DNA from: SICV01 sp038045265
GTDB taxonomy: Archaea; Nanobdellota; Nanobdellia; Pacearchaeales; GW2011-AR1
Direction: 5' to 3'
Assembly: GCA_038045265.1 (NCBI GenBank)
Contig: JBBSYL010000015.1
Span: forward strand, 1-56,135
DNA length: 56,135 nucleotides
A program made the translations under genes and the position numbers. The notes under the pieces were generated by a model. The model did no database searches and was not told the origin of the DNA. It was given only the letters and a program-made list of their open reading frames with translations. Every line of letters begins with the position of its first letter. Positions within the stretch are counted from its first letter, which is position 1. This document shows positions 52,520 through 56,135 of this stretch, in pieces.

Positions 52520-53356
52520 ATGCAAAATAAAGTAGAAAACCAAAGAATTGAAGGAACAAGTCTGTATATTTTTAACAAGGACGTTAAAACTGGAGATTTT
52601 ACCTATTCAAGACCTATTAGTATGGATGAAGCAAAAGCAGTTGCAAGTAAAGTAGATGGATTAAACGTTGCAGATAATGGTTCATTGATTTATATGAATA
52701 CATTAAGGGGAATAAGAGCAAACAGAGAATTAATGGCTCAAACTCAAGGAAATGTTTGGCTTCCAACAATTCAAGAAGGATTTGTATTACATGATGCAAA
52801 ACTTTTGCCCTCAAACGAATTAATGGATTTTGGAATAGCTCTTTACAACGTAGAAAATCCAGATAAGCAAATTGCAGGAAAATTAATAGAATGTGCAAGA
52901 CAAAAAGGTTATGCAGTTCCAATATTGGCTTCATTTAAATCATTAGATTTAGAGCAAGGTGGAGAAAGATACGGAGTTACACCTGTTTTTGTTTCTAAAG
53001 AAGGATTAATAACAGGACAAGATGCAGTAAAACTTTTAGAGAGATTTAATTTTAGAGGAAATTCAGGCGTTTGCAGGTTGGGCCGCAGCTACGGGGTTTG
53101 GGTTGCGGACTGGGACGTTAGCCTTGACGCGGACGGTGTCTGTCGGGTGGGGCGAGTTTCTGCCGTAGGCACCGCGAAAAATTTAATTGAGCTTGCTGAA
53201 AACGAAGTAAGAACAAAATATGATTCTAACAATGCAGTCACAAGAAAAGATATTGTTTCTTTGGAAAGCAAGATTGCAACATTACAAAGCCAATTAACAC
53301 AATCAGAAGCTGACAGACAAAAAAGTGTTGAATCTATAAAACAATTTCTTGCATAA
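52520..53356 (+). CDS. DGR target (variable) protein
   Basis: 278 residues, no signal peptide. The N-terminal 180 residues are of unknown fold. The variable region occupies residues about 183-211 and is rich in Gly/Val/Asp at positions where the template encodes Asn, with two framing cysteines (VCRL and VCRV), as in C-type-lectin-like DGR targets. A C-terminal coiled coil (SLESKIATLQSQLTQSEADRQ) suggests oligomerisation. A VR followed by about 65 more residues is unusual, as VRs are normally terminal. Transcription likely starts from the TATA box at about 52487-52498. DGR targets are usually ligand-binding proteins; the ligand is unknown. Confidence 0.82.
   Translation: MQNKVENQRIEGTSLYIFNKDVKTGDFTYSRPISMDEAKAVASKVDGLNVADNGSLIYMNTLRGIRANRELMAQTQGNVWLPTIQEGFVLHDAKLLPSNELMDFGIALYNVENPDKQIAGKLIECARQKGYAVPILASFKSLDLEQGGERYGVTPVFVSKEGLITGQDAVKLLERFNFRGNSGVCRLGRSYGVWVADWDVSLDADGVCRVGRVSAVGTAKNLIELAENEVRTKYDSNNAVTRKDIVSLESKIATLQSQLTQSEADRQKSVESIKQFLA
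53067..53150 (+). repeat. DGR variable region (VR)
   Basis: 84 nt of conspicuously high GC inside an AT-rich gene. Aligned to the template at 53552-53638 it differs at 18 of 26 template adenines (13 to G, 5 to T), at only one other base (C to G, silent), and lacks one in-frame 3-nt unit. The first 14 nt (GCGTTTGCAGGTTG) are identical. Confidence 0.95.
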
Positions 53357-53551
53357 TTTTAAAAGCAATTACTTTCTTATAAGAGTCCTAGCCACATAAA
53401 CAATGGCTGGGCCACACGTCAATTAATAGTGCTTTCTCTTACGAGAAAGCCATAAAATACAGTTGCAAAATATAGTAAGCTATGAAATACCTTTATGGAT
53501 TGAGCTGAATTATTAAGCTACAGTGGAACTTTGATTAATTGGCTAATTTTA
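53357..53551 (+). ncRNA. Inter-gene region of the DGR with hairpins (likely part of the template RNA)
   Basis: No reading frame. It contains a perfect 8-bp stem, 4-nt loop hairpin GCTTTCTC-TTAC-GAGAAAGC (53431-53450) and a weaker AGCCA/TGGCT hairpin. Template RNAs of known DGRs extend beyond the TR itself. An 8-bp hairpin with a 4-nt loop recalls the target-recognition hairpin of the Bordetella phage DGR, though there it lies next to the VR. Confidence 0.5.
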
Positions 53552-53638
53552 GCGTTTGCAGGTTGAACCGCAACAACGGCAATTGGAATGCGAACTGGAA
53601 CGATAACCTTGATAACGCGAACGATAACTGTCGAATGG
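53552..53638 (+). repeat. DGR template repeat (TR)
   Basis: An 87-nt template with eleven AAY (Asn) codons in the frame of the target gene. AAY is the codon pattern that allows adenine-directed mutagenesis without creating stops. It lies 23 nt before the reverse transcriptase start. Outside adenines it matches the VR closely up to CTGTCG..TGG, but homology fades quickly after that, so the usual long identical 3' segment is missing. Confidence 0.95.
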
Positions 53639-53660
53639 CTCAGCCTGCTAGGAATTTACT

Positions 53661-54789
53661 ATGAAATCATACAACCATCTTTACAATCATATAATTTCAT
53701 TTGAAAACTTAATTCTTGCTTGGAAAAAAGCAAGAAAGAATAAAACAAAAAAGAATTATGTAATTGAGTTTGAAAAATATTTATTCTATAATTTACTTGC
53801 ATTACATTACGAACTAAAATATTTATCTTATAGTCCAAAGGCACTAGTAACATTTATTTTAAGAGACCCAAAAACTCGTAAAATAAGTAAGTCAGAATTT
53901 AGGGATAGAATTGTTCATCATGCAATTGTTAATATTTTAGAACCTATTTTTAACAAGACATTTATTCATGATTCCTGTGCTAATAGAATAGGAAAAGGCA
54001 ACCTATTCGCAATAAAAAGATTTTACAAATATATAAGAAAAGTATCAAGAAATGGGCTCGTTGCAAAGAATAAATTTAGAGATAATAATTATGTTTCAGG
54101 TTATTGCTTAAAAGCAGATATTAAGCATTATTTCCAAGAAGTTAATCATAATATTTTAATGAATTTAATACAAAGAAAGATAAAAGATAAGAAAGTTTTA
54201 AATTTGATAGAAAAGATTAATGCGAACTTTGGAATGCAGAGAGAGAGAGAGAGAGAGAGTAACTTTTGCATTGGGTGAAACGTCAGGGCAAAGCCCTACG
54301 CAAGGAATGCCCTTAGGTAATTTAACCTCGCAATTTTTTGCTAATATTTATCTTAATAAATTAGATTATTTTGTCAAACATACTTTGAGAGCAAAATATT
54401 ATATTAGATATGTTGATGATTTTGTTATTTTGCATAAGTCCAAAGAACAACTAACTATATGGAAAGAACAAATTAATAATTTTCTCATAGATGAATTAAA
54501 GCTTGAACTTCATCCAGATAAATCAAAAATAATTCCTATTTCGCATGGAGTTGATTTTGTAGGTTTTAGGAATTTTTATCATTTTAAATTGTTAAGAAAG
54601 AGAAATATAAAAAAGATGAAAAGAAGAGTAATAGCTTTCTCAAAAGCAGATTTATCTTATTCAGAAATGATGAATAGTTTTCAAGGTTGGTGTGCTCACT
54701 CTAAATGGGCAAATTCATACAAGTTAAGAAAAGAGATTTTAAAGAGTATTCACAAAGCTAAGCAAGAATACAAGAATAATCGAAAATAA
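53661..54789 (+). pseudogene. DGR reverse transcriptase, frame split by an (AG)11 tract
   Basis: The first frame (53661-54278) carries the N-terminal RT motifs (RDPKTRKISKSEFRDRIVHHAI, FIHDSCANRIGKGN, YCLKADIKHYFQEVNH). The second frame (through 54789) has the DGR-type motif 4 MPLGNLTSQ, the catalytic YVDD (YIRYVDDFVIL) and the downstream DKSKIIP...VDFVGFRNF and thumb. The frames break at 54238-54259. Adding one AG unit (12) or removing two (9) would join them. The gene may be a length-switchable locus, recoded by ribosome slippage, or dead. It starts 22 nt after the template. Confidence 0.88.
54238..54259 (+). repeat. (AG)11 dinucleotide repeat in the reverse transcriptase
   Basis: 22 nt of pure AG repeat, encoding alternating Arg-Glu in either frame. 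It is the longest dinucleotide tract I see in the window and sits exactly at the frame break. Reads of a clonal sample would show whether its length varies. Confidence 0.9.
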
Positions 54790-54804
54790 CTTAGAATAAA
54801 TAAA

Positions 54805-55980
54805 TTACTGATTCTCCGCCAATCCCTTTCTTTGTCTAATCTTTCTTATAACATCAGGTTGTAAAGTAGGAGGCATCTTTTGGAATTCCTGGTCCATTAA
54901 TGAACTTATTCCTCTTCCTTCAGTTGCCGAACGTAAGTCATTACTCCATCCAATCATTTCAGCTACTGGAATCTTTGCTTTGATGAAAGTATCATTTCCT
55001 TCTTGGTTTACATCTATCAAAATTCCTCTCTTTCCTCCAACTAATGTTGTGACTGCTCCCATAAATTCAACAGGAACTTCAATTAAATGTGTTTGTATAG
55101 GCTCTAATAATACTGCTCCGCCTTTCTTCATTGCATCATACATTCCCTGTCTTATTGCAGGATATATCTGTGCAGGTCCTCTGTGCATATGGTCGACGTG
55201 TAATTTAGCGTCCCAAAGTACGAACTTAGATTTCATCATTGGTTCTTTTGCTAATGGCCCCCCATCAACAACTAATCTCCATCCATCAAGTATAGATTCA
55301 ATAACTTCAGGTAATAATACAAGTCCTCTTGTTCTTTCTTCAAATACATTTCCTTTGTAAATTTCTTGATATTGTCTTGCTTCTTCATTGTTTACTCCTA
55401 ACGCATTAAGCTTCTTCCACATATCTTCAGCTTTCTTTTTTATTCTTCCTTCAGGTAAATCTCCTTTTTCAATAGAAGCATAAATTTCATCTTCTAAAGG
55501 TTCCATGCTCAAGATAAATATGTTGTGTCCGTTTGGAGTTCTTGATTCTATTTTCGCAGAATCTTTGGCAATACTTTCTCTGTAAACCACTATCGGAGCT
55601 CCCATCTTAACATCCAATCCTTTTTCACTTTTTATTCTTCCTTCAATAATCTCTAAGTGTAACTCTCCCATTCCAGACATTAAGTTTTCTCCAGTTTCCT
55701 CATTAATTTCAACTTTAATACTTGGGTCTTCCTTTCCAACTTTTCTTAATACATCAATAAGTTTAGGTAAGTCTGCAGACCTCATAACTTCAATACTCTT
55801 AGTAATAACCGGCTGGAAAATATGTTTAATCTCTTCAAATGGAGTTTGTTCATTTTCAGTAATTGTATCTCCAACATCTGTATTCAATCCTACCAAAGCA
55901 AGAACGTTTCCAGCAGGAACTTCATCAAGCTGTTCAGGTTTAATTCCATTATATACAAGAACTTGCTGAACTCTATATTT
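54805..55980 (-). CDS. fusA: Elongation factor 2, 5'-truncated
   Basis: About 391 C-terminal codons of archaeal EF-2 remain. They run from domain II (KYRVQQVLVYNGIKPEQLDEVPAGNVLALVGL) through domains III-V with the diphthamide-site context LHVDHMHRGPAQ and the C-terminus VIRKIRQRKGLAENQ. The G domain (about 340 residues, with the GTPase motifs) is missing. The open frame ends upstream at a TAA (55981-55983), right where the DNA changes into a copy of the region before the DGR target gene. EF-2 is essential, so a real truncation is unlikely unless another copy exists. Confidence 0.9.
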   Translation of the reverse strand, partial: KYRVQQVLVYNGIKPEQLDEVPAGNVLALVGLNTDVGDTITENEQTPFEEIKHIFQPVITKSIEVMRSADLPKLIDVLRKVGKEDPSIKVEINEETGENLMSGMGELHLEIIEGRIKSEKGLDVKMGAPIVVYRESIAKDSAKIESRTPNGHNIFILSMEPLEDEIYASIEKGDLPEGRIKKKAEDMWKKLNALGVNNEEARQYQEIYKGNVFEERTRGLVLLPEVIESILDGWRLVVDGGPLAKEPMMKSKFVLWDAKLHVDHMHRGPAQIYPAIRQGMYDAMKKGGAVLLEPIQTHLIEVPVEFMGAVTTLVGGKRGILIDVNQEGNDTFIKAKIPVAEMIGWSNDLRSATEGRGISSLMDQEFQKMPPTLQPDVIRKIRQRKGLAENQ

Positions 55981-56046
55981 TTACATTAAGAACAAAGGCG
56001 ATTTTGAAAGGATAATTGATATTCTGATAAAACTGACAAAGTAGTG
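55978..56046 (+). pseudogene. Fragment of a gene paralogous to the one before the DGR target
   Basis: An open frame reading FYIKNKGDFERIIDILIKLTK up to the stop at 56046. It closely parallels the tail of the frame ending at 52449 but with several base differences before 56003. It abuts the truncated EF-2 gene, so its own upstream part is missing here. Confidence 0.6.
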
Positions 56047-56093
56047 ATATTATATTAACTATACAATAGTAACACAATAGAAAGATTTATAAA
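56003..56093 (+). repeat. 91-bp direct repeat, copy 2
   Basis: Identical to 52408-52498, including the TATA element AAAGATTTATAAA. The base after the repeat differs (C at 52499, G at 56094), so the two copies lead into different genes. Confidence 0.95.
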
Positions 56094-56114
56094 GCAAATA
56101 TTCTAACAAAAACC

Positions 56115-56135
56115 ATGAGCGGAATAGAATATTCA
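56115..56135 (+). CDS. Start of a gene behind repeat copy 2 (partial)
   Basis: ATG at 56115 followed by six codons (SGIEYS) to the window end. It lies 22 nt after the duplicated promoter, just as the DGR target gene lies 21 nt after copy 1. Identity unknown. A second DGR target gene is possible but cannot be shown from seven codons. Confidence 0.4.

Overview
The window looks like a piece of an AT-rich archaeal genome, most likely a DPANN lineage of the Woesearchaeota/Pacearchaeota type. The evidence is an archaeal information-processing set (EF-1A, EF-2, archaeal DnaG primase, CDC48/VCP ATPase, a tRNA-Leu with an intron after position 37, an A1:U72 initiator tRNA). TTTAAATA-type TATA boxes lie about 25 nt upstream of nearly leaderless starts, and secreted proteins carry the 'TGNA/TGEA' plus C-terminal membrane-anchor signature common in these groups. 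The lineage is an inference from these features, not from a tree.

Layout. 0-8.3 kb: a small operon of unknown proteins with a divergent HTH regulator, tRNA-Leu(UAA), a large anchored subtilase, TatD, and a RelE-like toxin-antitoxin pair. 8.3-11.8 kb: a 3.49-kb transposon with an IS6-like DDE transposase, 23-bp imperfect inverted ends and 8-bp target duplications. Its cargo is a zinc ribbon, an adhesin-like protein switched out of frame by an 11-G tract, and a TSP1/PRC-barrel membrane protein. 12-19.5 kb: TrmB regulator, isoleucyl-tRNA synthetase, pterin dehydratase and glutaredoxin. 19.6-20.5 kb: tRNA-Ser(GCU) invaded by a LAGLIDADG element that appears to have duplicated the tRNA 5' half. 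20.6-30.5 kb: mostly core genes (CDP-alcohol phosphatidyltransferase, initiator tRNA, M16 peptidase, RNase HII, chorismate mutase, an SMC protein with a Rad50-like zinc hook, an S-layer-like protein). 30.6-38.4 kb: accessory genes, two more toxin-antitoxin modules, endonuclease IV and an outer-membrane-barrel-like protein. 38.4-46 kb: a heat-shock operon (Hsp20-CDC48), primase, a Tat-exported protein and EF-1A. 46-51.2 kb: an accessory cluster (repeat/HTH-like protein, transglutaminase-like protein, GHKL ATPase). 51.8-54.8 kb: HicBA followed by a diversity-generating retroelement (DGR). 54.8-56.1 kb: a broken EF-2 gene fused to a second copy of the DNA that precedes the DGR target gene.

The most important system is the DGR. 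A target gene has a GC-rich variable region (53067-53150). A template repeat (53552-53638) matches it almost only outside adenines: 18 of 19 core substitutions fall on template adenines. A reverse transcriptase with DGR hallmark motifs follows at once. The system may be off at present or switchable, because an (AG)11 tract splits the RT into two frames. A perfect 91-bp copy of the target gene's promoter region at the right edge precedes another gene start, which suggests a family of genes sharing this expression module.

Recurrent themes are mobile DNA (IS6-like transposon, homing endonuclease, DGR), simple-sequence tracts that break genes with surface or diversification roles, at least four toxin-antitoxin modules, and palindromic operators next to TATA boxes. 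No rRNA genes or CRISPR arrays were seen.
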